From a virus: a stretch of DNA of 48,449 nucleotides. The position numbers and the translations under genes are program-made. Every line of letters starts with the position of its first letter. The stretch's first letter is position 1. Below the pieces are notes generated by a model that worked only from the letters and a program-made list of their open reading frames with translations, did not search any database and was not told where the DNA came from. Location of the stretch: IMG/VR virus record IMGVR_UViG_3300006737_007703, positions 1-48,449 of that record. One strand, written 5' to 3'. Positions 7,575 through 16,520 of the stretch are shown here, in pieces.

Positions 7575-8280
7575 TAGAAATAGATTGAACAAGTTTCTAA
7601 CTTTCTTAACTAGTGTTTTAGCCACTACAAACAATATTAAAAATATACGTATTGTATTAGGGGTAGATGAAGATGACCCTATGTACGAGAAGTATGAGCG
7701 AATAGCTGATAATCTAGATTTTATAGATTTTATAACTTTTCCAGAAGGCTCCTTTAAGAAAGGAGGTTTATCAATTTACTGGAATACTATGGTTCAGAAA
7801 AATAACTATGATATTTTAGCAATGGTAGGTGACGATATGATTTTTAAAACTAATGATTGGGATAAAAAAATTATTGAAACTTTTAAGAGTAAACAAGATA
7901 ATATTCATTTAGTGTTTTGTAATGATGGTATGAGAGGACCTGGCAATAAGTACGAAAATGCACCACCTTTCCCAGTTAATTCTTTTCTTCATAGAGATTA
8001 CGTTGATACAGTAGGTTGGTACGTTCAAGATATTGAACCTAAAGGATTTCAAGATACATATTTAGATAAAATTTTTGAAGTATTAGATAGAAAAATATAC
8101 TATCATGATATAATAATTAAACATATGCATTTTTCTGAATACGGTAATAGAGACTCTACTACTGATTCAATTGAAAGTGATAGAGAAGGTATATGGGATA
8201 ATAATGATATATGGGAACAAAAGTTATTACCTAGGGTTTACCAAGAAGAAAAAATACTTAGAGAAAAATTTAAAATATGA
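7549..8280 (+). CDS. GT-A glycosyltransferase, second of a tandem pair
   Basis: 243 residues, paralogous to the upstream gene. It opens MKIALLLPSRNRLNKF, has LGVDEDDP near 37-44 and MVGDDMIFKTNDWDKKI near 90-106, the likely metal-binding DD, and HMHFSEYGNRDST in the C-terminal third, aligned with HRHWVYGKRGRDST in its partner. The start overlaps the upstream gene by 26 bases; this ATG is used because the motif begins immediately after it. A 7-bp inverted repeat (CTCCTTT/AAAGGAG, 7749-7765) inside the gene is probably chance. Confidence 0.73.
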   Translation: MKIALLLPSRNRLNKFLTFLTSVLATTNNIKNIRIVLGVDEDDPMYEKYERIADNLDFIDFITFPEGSFKKGGLSIYWNTMVQKNNYDILAMVGDDMIFKTNDWDKKIIETFKSKQDNIHLVFCNDGMRGPGNKYENAPPFPVNSFLHRDYVDTVGWYVQDIEPKGFQDTYLDKIFEVLDRKIYYHDIIIKHMHFSEYGNRDSTTDSIESDREGIWDNNDIWEQKLLPRVYQEEKILREKFKI

Positions 8281-9188
8281 TAGATGAATCCAAAATATTA
8301 GTAACAGGTGGTAGGGGCTTAGTTGGCTCCTGTGTAAAGGGTTATCATAAACCCAGTTCAGAAGATTTAGATCTAATGGACTTTAAAGCTGTAGACAATT
8401 ATATAGCGCTTAATAGAATCGAATATGTTATTCATTGCGCTGCGTTAGTAGGCGGGGTAAAGGAAAATACAGAGAGATTAGGTGAGTTCTTTTATAAAAA
8501 TATGCAAATGAACCTTAATGTTTTAGAAGCATGTAGAATTAATAAAGTCAAAAAGGTAGTTTCATTATTAACCACTTGCATCTTTCCCGCAGAAAATATA
8601 AAGTATCCTCTTACTCATGATCAACTTCATAACGGAGCTCCACATGAGTCAAATTATGGATATGCGCATGCAAAACGAATGCTTGAAGTAAACGCAAGAG
8701 CATATAGAGATCAATATGGGATGAATATAGTTAATATAGTTCCTTGTAATGTTTATGGACCTAGAGATAATTTTAACTTACAGAGCTCTCACCTAGTTCC
8801 AGGATTAATACATAAAGCTTTTATAGCAAAGCAAAATAATGAACCTTTAAAAGTTTGGGGTGACGGTTCACCTAAAAGGGAATTTATATATAGCGAAGAC
8901 TTAGGTAAAATTATTGATTGGTCGTTGCAGCATTATGAACTACCTGAGCCATTAATTGTTTCATCAGATAATGAAATTAGTATTAAAGAAGTAGCAGAAA
9001 GAATACGAGATATATTTGATCTACCAGGCATTGAGTATGAGACAGATATGCCTAAAGGTCAATATAGAAAGCCCTCAGATAATACTCTACTTAAAAGCTT
9101 ATTAGATTTCCCATATACATCTTTTAATGAGGGTTTAAAAGATACTGTAGAATGGTTTAACAATAATTACGAGACACTAAGAAAATGA
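8277..9188 (+). CDS. GDP-L-fucose synthase-like epimerase/reductase (Fcl or ColC type)
   Basis: 303-residue short-chain dehydrogenase. Family role: 3,5-epimerisation and 4-reduction of GDP-4-keto-6-deoxy-mannose to GDP-L-fucose, or of the 3-deoxy analogue to GDP-L-colitose. Seen: GGRGLVG at 11-17 (NADPH-binding GxxGxxG), TTCIFP with C101, YGYAHAK with Y129 and K133, and SSHLVPGL with H172. These match the Cys, Tyr, Lys and His of GDP-fucose synthase. From memory, the region from TTCIFP to the C-terminal EWFNNNYE segment resembles the animal enzyme (TSTA3) more than E. coli WcaG. The next gene encodes a ColD-like enzyme and Gmd lies at 22516, so the full GDP-mannose branch is present. Confidence 0.87.
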   Translation: MIDESKILVTGGRGLVGSCVKGYHKPSSEDLDLMDFKAVDNYIALNRIEYVIHCAALVGGVKENTERLGEFFYKNMQMNLNVLEACRINKVKKVVSLLTTCIFPAENIKYPLTHDQLHNGAPHESNYGYAHAKRMLEVNARAYRDQYGMNIVNIVPCNVYGPRDNFNLQSSHLVPGLIHKAFIAKQNNEPLKVWGDGSPKREFIYSEDLGKIIDWSLQHYELPEPLIVSSDNEISIKEVAERIRDIFDLPGIEYETDMPKGQYRKPSDNTLLKSLLDFPYTSFNEGLKDTVEWFNNNYETLRK

Positions 9189-10321
9189 TTAAATGGCCAC
9201 TAATGGATAATGCGATCCCTTTGGATCAACGTACAGCTCTTTCAGACTTTATACTAAATGGTGATAAATTTTCACAAGGTAAATATGTTAGAGAGTTTGA
9301 AGAAGAGTGGTCAAAATGGCAAGGTTGTAAATATTCTGTTTTTGTAAACTCTGGATCATCTGCTAATTTTTTAGCGGTACACGCACTAAATAACTACGAT
9401 GAAACTAAAGGCTGGGTATCTCAAGCCTGTACCTGGTCTACTACAGTATCGCCTATAATATTATCTAAAAATAAATTAAGCTTATGTGATGTTAATTTAC
9501 CTAATTTAGATCCGGATCTCCATACCTTAGAATATATTTTTAATTTAAATAAACCTAAATACTTATTCTTAGCTCACTTACTAGGTTTTTGTGCTTTATC
9601 ACAAGAACTATTAGATCTTTGTAAAAAGTATAATGTCGAGCTACTTGAAGATTGCTGTGAATCTCATGGAACCACATATGATGGAGTAAAAATAGGTAAT
9701 TTCGGTAAAGTATCTACGTTTTCATTTTATTATGGTCATCACATGACTACCATTGAAGGGGGAATGGTATGCACAAATGATAAAGATATATATGAAAAAC
9801 TTTTATTGCTTAGATCTCATGGGTTATTAAGAGAACTGCCAGAGGAAAGTCAGCAAAAGTATAAGAAAGTAAATAAAAATTTTACCTTTATAACTCCTGG
9901 GTTTAATGTAAGATCGTGCGAATTAAATGCATACTTAGGTTTATTACAATTAAAAAATTTAGATAAACATAATAAAATTAGACAAGATAACTTTAATCAT
10001 TTTGCTAAAAATTTAGATAATAAAAAATATTTTAATAATTTTAAAGTAGAAGGTAACAGTAGTTTTTGTTTTCCTATTATTACTAAAAATAAAGATCAAA
10101 AAGATATATTATTAGAAAAATTAACTAAAGAGGGTATTGAAACCAGGCCAGTTATAGCTGGTAATCTTTACAACCATCCATTTATCGATGGAGTAGTTGA
10201 TAAGATAATGAATGTAGATGATAAAGCTAATTACGTTCATGAAAATGGCTTTTATGTAGGTAACAATCATAATATATCTATAACTGAAGTAGATTGGTTG
10301 CTTAATCTTTTAAATGAATAA
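9185..10321 (+). CDS. DegT-family PLP enzyme with His replacing Lys (ColD-like 3-dehydratase)
   Basis: 378 residues of the DegT/DnrJ/EryC1/StrS fold. Seen: FVNSGSSANFLAV at 53-65 (PLP phosphate loop), LLEDCCESHG near 153-162 (Asp to PLP nitrogen), and STFSFYYGHHMTTIEGGMV at 177-195. In aminotransferases of this family that last motif holds the PLP Lys; here H185 is at that place. Known exceptions with His are ColD (GDP-4-keto-6-deoxy-mannose 3-dehydratase) and the RfbH/E1 group, which remove the C3 hydroxyl. Length and the Fcl/ColC-like gene next door fit ColD. So it probably makes a 3,6-dideoxy sugar precursor rather than an amino sugar. It overlaps both neighbours by 4-8 bases. Confidence 0.85.
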   Translation: MIKWPLMDNAIPLDQRTALSDFILNGDKFSQGKYVREFEEEWSKWQGCKYSVFVNSGSSANFLAVHALNNYDETKGWVSQACTWSTTVSPIILSKNKLSLCDVNLPNLDPDLHTLEYIFNLNKPKYLFLAHLLGFCALSQELLDLCKKYNVELLEDCCESHGTTYDGVKIGNFGKVSTFSFYYGHHMTTIEGGMVCTNDKDIYEKLLLLRSHGLLRELPEESQQKYKKVNKNFTFITPGFNVRSCELNAYLGLLQLKNLDKHNKIRQDNFNHFAKNLDNKKYFNNFKVEGNSSFCFPIITKNKDQKDILLEKLTKEGIETRPVIAGNLYNHPFIDGVVDKIMNVDDKANYVHENGFYVGNNHNISITEVDWLLNLLNE

Positions 10322-11018
10322 ACTCGGTATAATACAGCCAGGTAGATTAGGTGACTTAATTATATGTCTACCTGCAGCAAAATATTTATCTGAAAAGGGC
10401 TACAAAGTATACTGGCCTATATTTGATAAGTATGTTAAAATGTTTGAAGAGGTAGTTGACTACGTTAACTTTTTACCGGTAAGTGATAATGTTTATACAT
10501 GTGTAAAAGAGTCGTATGAAGCTTTATCTGATAATAACGTAGAATTAATTAAAGATATAGCTGCTACCTTTCCTGATAGTACCTCAACGGAGATGTATGT
10601 AGCGCTTGGTGACGGTAAAGAGCAACCATTTGATTTATTTAAATATAACTTACTTAGTGTACCTATTGAAGAAAAATGGAACTTCAAAATTAATAGAAAT
10701 TATATTGAAGAAGAAAAACTTTATAATAAGTTAGTTAAAAATAAAAAATATGCTGTCGTTAATTTAAAACATTCAAGAGGTAAACTTAATTATAAGTTTG
10801 ATTTTAAAGATGGACAACTTATAGAAATGAATGAAAATTATAGTATATTTTATTGGTTAAAGATTTTAGAAGAAGCTACTACTATAGCTTTGGTTGAGAG
10901 TAGCATTTCAAATTTAGTAGAACAGCTTAACATTAATAATAAAAAAATATTATTTAAAAAAGAAGATAACCACTTTATGAAGTTACCGGTTATGAAGAAT
11001 GAATGGAAGATTATATGA
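10314..11018 (+). CDS. GT9-like (heptosyltransferase-type) GT-B protein
   Basis: 234 residues, starting KLGIIQPGRLGDLIICLP (3-20), the glycine-rich opening typical of ADP-heptose:LPS heptosyltransferases and relatives (GT9). A late ALVESSISNLVEQL segment sits where GT9 proteins bind the nucleotide. It is shorter than the usual 320-350 residues, so one of the two GT-B domains is reduced. Donor unknown; a link to the HldE-like enzymes at 18557-20318 is possible but unproven. The stop overlaps the next start (ATGA). Confidence 0.65.
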   Translation: MNKLGIIQPGRLGDLIICLPAAKYLSEKGYKVYWPIFDKYVKMFEEVVDYVNFLPVSDNVYTCVKESYEALSDNNVELIKDIAATFPDSTSTEMYVALGDGKEQPFDLFKYNLLSVPIEEKWNFKINRNYIEEEKLYNKLVKNKKYAVVNLKHSRGKLNYKFDFKDGQLIEMNENYSIFYWLKILEEATTIALVESSISNLVEQLNINNKKILFKKEDNHFMKLPVMKNEWKII

Positions 11019-11797
11019 AAAGAGTAGCGTTTACAATTATATTAAATGGTCATAGACATTTAGTTCATAAAAACTATTATGATACTATGAGTAAAAATTT
11101 TGATCTATGGGTAATAGTAGAAGGTTTATCTAATCCAGGTGGTTCAACCTCATGGTGTAATGAATTAGATTCTAAGTTTCATAATAATTTTATATCAAAT
11201 GACGGGACAAGTGAGTTTTTAGATAATAATAAAAAGGATAATGTAATTGTAGTTAGACCGGAAAATAGACCTTGGGATAGTAAAGATGAACAAGTAAATG
11301 CTGCTATTATTGAGATAAAAAAGCATTATGAAGAATGCTATCTATGGCAAATAGATATAGATGAGCAATGGTCTATAGATCAGTTACAAGAGTCTGAAGA
11401 ACATTTAGAGCAAAATAAAGGTAAAACTGGCTGTTTTCTTTGTAACTATTTTGTAGGTACTAATCAATTAGTTTTTGGTGAATGGGGTGAAGGTACTGGA
11501 GGACCTTATCGTAGACTTTGGAAATGGAAAGGTGAGAGTTTTAAAACTCATGAACCACCTCAACTTGATGGTAAAAATGGACCAGGATTTTTAATACCTG
11601 TTAGGTTTAATCATTATGCTTATTACTTCGAAGAAGATGTAAAGTTTAAAGAAGAATATTACGGTAATTATGATGGTTTATATGAAAGATGGCTTAAGGT
11701 TCAAGAAAATAGAGGTACTATACCGGTATCTGAATTATTAGGACCTAATTTAATGTGGAGTTTTACAAAAACTAATATAAAATATATAAATGGCTAA
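11015..11797 (+). CDS. Putative GT-A glycosyltransferase
   Basis: 260 residues from ATG 11015, chosen over ATG 11003 because it forms an ATGA overlap with the upstream stop and starts directly at the first strand (MKRVAFTIILNGHRH). LWQIDIDEQW near 108-117 provides a DxD-type metal site. A C-terminal FNHYAYYFEEDVKFKEEYYG segment is seen in other sugar transferases that use an aromatic/His acceptor site; this is inference. No signal peptide. Exact family not recognised. Confidence 0.65.
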   Translation: MKRVAFTIILNGHRHLVHKNYYDTMSKNFDLWVIVEGLSNPGGSTSWCNELDSKFHNNFISNDGTSEFLDNNKKDNVIVVRPENRPWDSKDEQVNAAIIEIKKHYEECYLWQIDIDEQWSIDQLQESEEHLEQNKGKTGCFLCNYFVGTNQLVFGEWGEGTGGPYRRLWKWKGESFKTHEPPQLDGKNGPGFLIPVRFNHYAYYFEEDVKFKEEYYGNYDGLYERWLKVQENRGTIPVSELLGPNLMWSFTKTNIKYING

Positions 11798-12614
11798 ACA
11801 TATCGACGGTAATAATTTCTTAAGACATCATATTAAGAATAATAAATCTTTTGCAGCAGGTAAAATAGGTGGTACAGAACTTAAATTATTGTATACATAT
11901 TTAAGTGGTCAAATGATACCCCCAGATCTTAAGGTAGAAGCAGAAGATGTATCTGGTCTAGTACCAACTAATAAAGAAACCTTAGAATGGTTTTCTACTA
12001 CATTTTTAGAAGCTTTAAGTAGAATGGACCTTCTTTGTAAGTGGAGTGCTATTATACCTCAATTAGAAGAAGAGTTAATTAATGAAAAAACTAAAGCCTA
12101 TACAACACCTTTACAACATATTGAACCATACTTTTTTGATAATCCATGGACTGAATGTTTAGAAGGTAAAAGGGTATTAGTATTTTCACCTTTTGCAGAT
12201 AGTATAGATAAAAATTTTACTAAATTAGATAAAATATGGAATAATAAGATAAAGCCTAATTTTGATATTATACCATATCGATATCCTACCTCGATAACTA
12301 TTACTAAAGATAGTAAGTCAAAATCTGCTAAAGAAATTTACAATAAGTTTAAAACGATTATACATACAGAAGATTTTGATGTAGGTATATTTGGTACTGG
12401 TTATACTGGTTTGTTATTTGCGTCGGAATGTAAAGTTATAGGTAAATCTGGTATACATCTAGGCGGAGCTACTCAAATGCTTTTTGGAGTATTAGGTAAT
12501 AGATGGAAAGCTATAAAGGAATTTGAACCATTTATTAATGAACACTGGACGACTCCAACAAAAGATGAAACTCCGGAAAGAGTTAATGTAGTAGAAGAAG
12601 CTTGCTATTGGTAA
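11790..12614 (+). CDS. GT-D-fold-like putative glycosyltransferase
   Basis: 274 residues. An early AAGKIGGTEL segment (22-31) resembles the R-x-GDGE motif of GT-D fold transferases, with GTE in place of DGE. The C-terminal half has DVGIFGTGYTGLLFASECK and an IHLGGATQMLFGVLGNRWK stretch, matching the second conserved block of that group (glycine-rich loop plus G-x-RW). Whether it is active with the altered DGE motif is unclear. It overlaps the previous gene by 8 bases and shares TAATG with the next one. Confidence 0.55.
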   Translation: MAKHIDGNNFLRHHIKNNKSFAAGKIGGTELKLLYTYLSGQMIPPDLKVEAEDVSGLVPTNKETLEWFSTTFLEALSRMDLLCKWSAIIPQLEEELINEKTKAYTTPLQHIEPYFFDNPWTECLEGKRVLVFSPFADSIDKNFTKLDKIWNNKIKPNFDIIPYRYPTSITITKDSKSKSAKEIYNKFKTIIHTEDFDVGIFGTGYTGLLFASECKVIGKSGIHLGGATQMLFGVLGNRWKAIKEFEPFINEHWTTPTKDETPERVNVVEEACYW

Positions 12615-13396
12615 TGAATGATGTTTATGTACAGTTCGACCCGGCTGGTAGGATGGGTAATCGTATGTTTCAATATGCATTTGGTTGGTTGTTAGCTAAG
12701 GAAAGAAAATGTACACTATATCATGAGGGATTACCTAATTTTAATATACCACCTAATTTAGAATCTCTTCAATCAACTAAAGGTATAACTAAAACTAGAT
12801 CTATTGGTGATCAAAAAGTTAACTTTAATAAACTAGTTGAGGATGAAAACGCTATAGTAGTAGATAGCTATTTACAAAGAGCAGAGTATTATATAAAACA
12901 TAGAGATATATTAAGGAAATTATTCTCTATAAGAGAAAATCACGAAAGCATTAATAAAGATAAACTTATAGTACATGTTCGCGAAACCGATTACCACCAG
13001 GTAAATTGTTTTTTAGGTTATGATTTTTATAAAAACTTAATAAAAAATTCGGGCTTTACTGATATAGGTATTATTACTGATAACTCATATTGTGAAACTG
13101 TTCAAAAACTATTATCTGATGGCTGTGAGATAATCTCAGATGGCTTAGTAGATAAATTCGAGTTATTCAGTAATCAACGATCTATGAATGACTGGATGGT
13201 GCTACTATTAAGCGAAAATATAGCTCTTTCACAATCATCATTTTCATGGTGGGCAGCTTTTTTAGGTTATCATAAAAAAATAATTTTTCCATATTCGCAA
13301 AATGTAAATATGTGGCCTGTAGATACAAGCGGTGATGTTCAAGATCTATTTTTTGATTTTGACAATAGTAATGTTAAATATATTTGTAATGGCTGA
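12614..13396 (+). CDS. Alpha-1,2-fucosyltransferase-like (GT11)
   Basis: 260 residues from ATG 12614 (TAATG overlap; a TTG 12 bases earlier is less likely). Family knowledge: GT11 enzymes transfer L-fucose from GDP-fucose in alpha-1,2 linkage. Seen: AGRMGNRMFQYAFGWLLA near 11-28, the GT11 G-x-GN-x-x-FQ-YA motif; VDSYLQRAEYY near 85-95; LIVHVRETDYH near 118-128, the donor-binding HxRxxDY motif; and SQSSFSWWAAFLG near 208-220, the SxFSWW motif. All GT11 signature blocks are present. Gmd and the Fcl-like gene in this window could supply its donor. A second GT11 gene lies at 23487. Confidence 0.87.
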   Translation: MNDVYVQFDPAGRMGNRMFQYAFGWLLAKERKCTLYHEGLPNFNIPPNLESLQSTKGITKTRSIGDQKVNFNKLVEDENAIVVDSYLQRAEYYIKHRDILRKLFSIRENHESINKDKLIVHVRETDYHQVNCFLGYDFYKNLIKNSGFTDIGIITDNSYCETVQKLLSDGCEIISDGLVDKFELFSNQRSMNDWMVLLLSENIALSQSSFSWWAAFLGYHKKIIFPYSQNVNMWPVDTSGDVQDLFFDFDNSNVKYICNG

Positions 13397-14114
13397 AATA
13401 ACTGTAGATGACCCGTTAGGTAGAATGATTCGTGATACTGTTCAAATTATCGGATTAAAAAATAATTTAGAAATAGGAGCATGGGATGGTTCGGGTGCTA
13501 CACAATGCTTTATAGAAGGTATGAGAGGGTTTGAAGAAAAATCTCTTAAAAGTATTGAAATAGATGAGGAGAGATTTTTACAATTAAAGGATAGAGTAAA
13601 AGAATATGATTGGATTGAATGTATACATGATTCATCTATAAGTCCTGATGTCTTACCTCCATTCGAATATATGTGGGACTCTATTCATTTTAAATGCCCA
13701 ATAGAAAAAATGAGTTATGATGAAAAGCAAGTTGAGAAGGCTGGGCTAAAAAGGTGGTATGATAGAGATAAAAAGTTAATGTCTATCTTTGAGGGTTATT
13801 TACACACTGATAAAGATTATTACGATTCAGTATTAATAGATGGGGGTGAATGGTGTGGTTATGATGAGTTTTTATTACTTAAAGATAGAACAGATGTTTT
13901 CTTTTTAGATGATTGTCATGTAGCTTATAAAACTAGTAAAGTATTTGATGTACTTAAAAATGATAATAATTGGGGATGTTTAATGAATTGTGTGCCCCCT
14001 CATCCTCGCGCAAGAAATGGATCTGCGGTATTTATAAGAAATGAAAGACATCAGCAATATTTGCAAAAAAGGGATTGGGTCGATACTCGTGATATTAATA
14101 ATATAAATGCATGA
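13389..14114 (+). CDS. Class I SAM methyltransferase-like protein
   Basis: 241 residues from ATG 13389; an upstream in-frame ATG at 13332 lies inside the previous gene and would add residues of no family character. LEIGAWDGSGATQCFIEGM near 25-43 is a SAM-binding motif I, SIEIDEERFLQL follows as motif II, and DSVLIDGG plus VFFLDDCH appear further on. It probably methylates a sugar or other small acceptor given its glycosyltransferase neighbours, but no acceptor can be read from the sequence. Overlaps are 8 bases on both sides. Confidence 0.7.
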   Translation: MAEITVDDPLGRMIRDTVQIIGLKNNLEIGAWDGSGATQCFIEGMRGFEEKSLKSIEIDEERFLQLKDRVKEYDWIECIHDSSISPDVLPPFEYMWDSIHFKCPIEKMSYDEKQVEKAGLKRWYDRDKKLMSIFEGYLHTDKDYYDSVLIDGGEWCGYDEFLLLKDRTDVFFLDDCHVAYKTSKVFDVLKNDNNWGCLMNCVPPHPRARNGSAVFIRNERHQQYLQKRDWVDTRDINNINA

Positions 14115-14877
14115 TCGTGAAGTCATAATTTACCAACCATGGGGTGGATTAGGGGATAATTTAGCACATACTCCTATACCTCGTTTATGTAGAGATTTAG
14201 GTTACAAATGCCTTTTAAGTAAAAAAAATAAATTTCGTAATAGTCAAATATACGAGTTATTATATAAAGATTTAGACTGTATAGATGGTACTACAGAAGA
14301 AATAAATGAAAGTTGGCAAAATGGTTATACGCAAATAAACAAACCAGGTTGGAACCATATAAGACATGTACAGCTAGGTTATGGGTTTAAAACAGCTCCT
14401 TACTACTATCCTATAATTAATTATCAACCTAAATTTATAAAAGAGTTGGAGGATGTAACTTTAGTGGACCTATCCGGAGATCATTGTTATACTTATTTTC
14501 CGCATCTTTATAATAGAGATAATCTTTTAAAAATATGTAATCGATTAGTAGAGGTTTATAAATTACAAAATTTACTTACTGTTGAAAAAAATAATATAGA
14601 TAATACAGATATAAAAATTACTAACGAAATATATAAAATAGATTCTCTTTTTAAATATTCAGATATTATTTATTCTTGTAAAAATTTTATTTGTATCGAT
14701 TCTGGACCAGGTAATCTAGCTTGCACTATAAAGAATCAATTTAAAACTAATACTAATATTTTTATTATTGGTATGTCACATCAACTACCTCCAAATAAGT
14801 ATGATACGTATAACTACGTAAATGCTAATTATATAACTTCTGATACGTATACAATAATAAAAAGTAATGAAAACTAG
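14107..14877 (+). CDS. GT-B glycosyltransferase-like protein (GT9-like)
   Basis: 256 residues, opening with VIIYQPWGGLGDNLAHTP (6-23), a glycine-rich GT-B N-terminal loop like that of GT9. Near the C-terminus, FICIDSGPGNLACTI corresponds to the donor-site D-S-G-P/SGPGNLA block of GT9 proteins. This makes it a better GT9 candidate than the gene at 10314, though still shorter than typical. Donor unknown. It overlaps neighbours by 8 and 11 bases. Confidence 0.62.
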   Translation: MHDREVIIYQPWGGLGDNLAHTPIPRLCRDLGYKCLLSKKNKFRNSQIYELLYKDLDCIDGTTEEINESWQNGYTQINKPGWNHIRHVQLGYGFKTAPYYYPIINYQPKFIKELEDVTLVDLSGDHCYTYFPHLYNRDNLLKICNRLVEVYKLQNLLTVEKNNIDNTDIKITNEIYKIDSLFKYSDIIYSCKNFICIDSGPGNLACTIKNQFKTNTNIFIIGMSHQLPPNKYDTYNYVNANYITSDTYTIIKSNEN

Positions 14878-15718
14878 TATTATTTTATTTCATAAAGGCA
14901 CTCTACCTTTTTATATAAAAACGTGCATTGAGCAATTACACAAAACTCAAACTAAATGTGATATATATCTCCTTACTGATCTTAACGTTACTAGCGGCGA
15001 TTTTCATGTAATTAATATAAACGATTACCCATGCCCGTGGATAGAGAATTTAGATTTTTATAAAACTCATGAAGACCCTTTATGGAGAACCTCGTTTGAA
15101 AGATTCTTTTATATAAATGCGTTTATACAAGATAAAAAAATTAATAATGTAGTTCATTTCGATAGCGATGTAATGTTATATAAAGACATTAATGATATTA
15201 AAGATTTATTATATAATAATATTAAAGAAATAGGTATTACCCCTCATAAAGAAAATGAATTAGTATGTGGTTTCATGTATATAAAAAATAGCAATTCTTT
15301 ACAGGTTCTTTGTGATGAATTATTGCATGTAGCTAGCGTAGGTGAAAAAATATTACAGGAAAAATTTAATCAAATGCCTCATGAGATGAGATTAATGGGA
15401 TATATTGATCAAAAATTAAGAGATCAAAAATATATTATAAGATTACCAATTACACCATATAATTCAGGAAATAATTTGTTTAAGGAATTTAAAGGAGTCT
15501 TTGATCCAAGTACTTACGGTCAATATTTTGGTAATAATAATCAAGTTCATGAAAACGATATAAACCGGTTAGCTGATAGATATATAGGTAATAAAGTTCA
15601 TCCCACTTTCGGATCTGATAAAAAACCTATTTTGAAGTTAAATGATGGAAGTATTATACCTATCTTTAACCTTCATATACATAATAAAAAATTACATGAG
15701 TACTATAGTTTCAGGTGA
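14867..15718 (+). CDS. GT-A glycosyltransferase
   Basis: 283 residues. NNVVHFDSDVMLYKDI near 92-107 contains the D-x-D motif expected at the end of the GT-A nucleotide-binding domain. The N-terminus (MKTSIILFHKGTLPFYI) is the first strand, and LWRTSFERFFYINAFI before the DxD is the helix often seen in hexosyltransferases. The C-terminal third, including an FNLHIHNKKLHEYY stretch, may bind the acceptor. Family not resolved. The gene overlaps the following one by 23 bases. Confidence 0.68.
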   Translation: MKTSIILFHKGTLPFYIKTCIEQLHKTQTKCDIYLLTDLNVTSGDFHVININDYPCPWIENLDFYKTHEDPLWRTSFERFFYINAFIQDKKINNVVHFDSDVMLYKDINDIKDLLYNNIKEIGITPHKENELVCGFMYIKNSNSLQVLCDELLHVASVGEKILQEKFNQMPHEMRLMGYIDQKLRDQKYIIRLPITPYNSGNNLFKEFKGVFDPSTYGQYFGNNNQVHENDINRLADRYIGNKVHPTFGSDKKPILKLNDGSIIPIFNLHIHNKKLHEYYSFR

Positions 15719-16520
15719 ATTATTACAAAGCTTATGTGAAGTAAGCTTTTATAAAAAATTAGATAGCATAAAAATAGATCAATTAAAATCTATGAATCAA
15801 AATGTATTATCTATTGATGAAGTGTCTGTAACTGATATATCTAAATATAAAACTATATTTATATATGTTGATTTTATTCATGAATTTATGGATAAATTTG
15901 CTAATTACTTAGCAAAAGAAACTGTTATTATGACCCATAACGGTGATGTTAATATTAGTAATGAATATGTAAAATACTTAGATAATCCAAAAATTAAAAA
16001 ATGGTATTGTCAAAATCGAGCAATCCATCATAAAAAACTTTTTTCTATTCCGATTGGAATAGCTAACTCTCAATGGAATCACGGTAATCAAGAAAGATTA
16101 ATCAATAGCAAGATTCATAGTCAAAATAAAGAATATCTTGTATACAAAAATTTTGATACAGGTACTAATGAAAGTGAAAGAGGAATATGTAATATTATTA
16201 CAGGTAAAAACGGTATTCCTATGAGTAAAAAGATAGATATAGATACGTATTTAACTTATATAGCTAAAAGTAAGTTTGTTATATCTCCCCCGGGCAATGG
16301 ATTAGATTGTCACAGAATATGGGAAAGTTTATATCTTAAAACTATACCTATAGTACTTAAACATGAATGTTTTTCTCAATTCAAACATTTACCTATTCTA
16401 TTTGTAGAAAGATGGGAAGATATAACTATACCATTTTTAAGAGAGAAGGCCTTAGAAGAAAAAGATTGGGATATTAAAGAACTTACTTTAGACTTTTGGA
16501 GAAAAGAAATCCTTATCTAG
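15696..16520 (+). CDS. Exostosin/GT47-like glycosyltransferase
   Basis: 274 residues from ATG 15696; the earlier in-frame ATG at 15642 lies deep inside the previous gene and adds a non-homologous stretch. The C-terminal half has KSKFVISPPGNGLDCHRIWE followed by SLYLKTIPIVLKHECFS, the donor-binding pattern of exostosin-type GT-B enzymes (G-x-G/D-x-x-R-x-wE-x-l-x-x-G-x-iPvv). It is the last gene of the plus-strand operon and converges with the HAD gene, with 33 bases of coding overlap between the strands. Confidence 0.65.
   Translation: MSTIVSGELLQSLCEVSFYKKLDSIKIDQLKSMNQNVLSIDEVSVTDISKYKTIFIYVDFIHEFMDKFANYLAKETVIMTHNGDVNISNEYVKYLDNPKIKKWYCQNRAIHHKKLFSIPIGIANSQWNHGNQERLINSKIHSQNKEYLVYKNFDTGTNESERGICNIITGKNGIPMSKKIDIDTYLTYIAKSKFVISPPGNGLDCHRIWESLYLKTIPIVLKHECFSQFKHLPILFVERWEDITIPFLREKALEEKDWDIKELTLDFWRKEILI

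Noticed and set aside
7749-7765. 7-bp inverted repeat CTCCTTT/AAAGGAG
   Set aside because: Inside a glycosyltransferase gene, no T run, no nearby start; probably chance.
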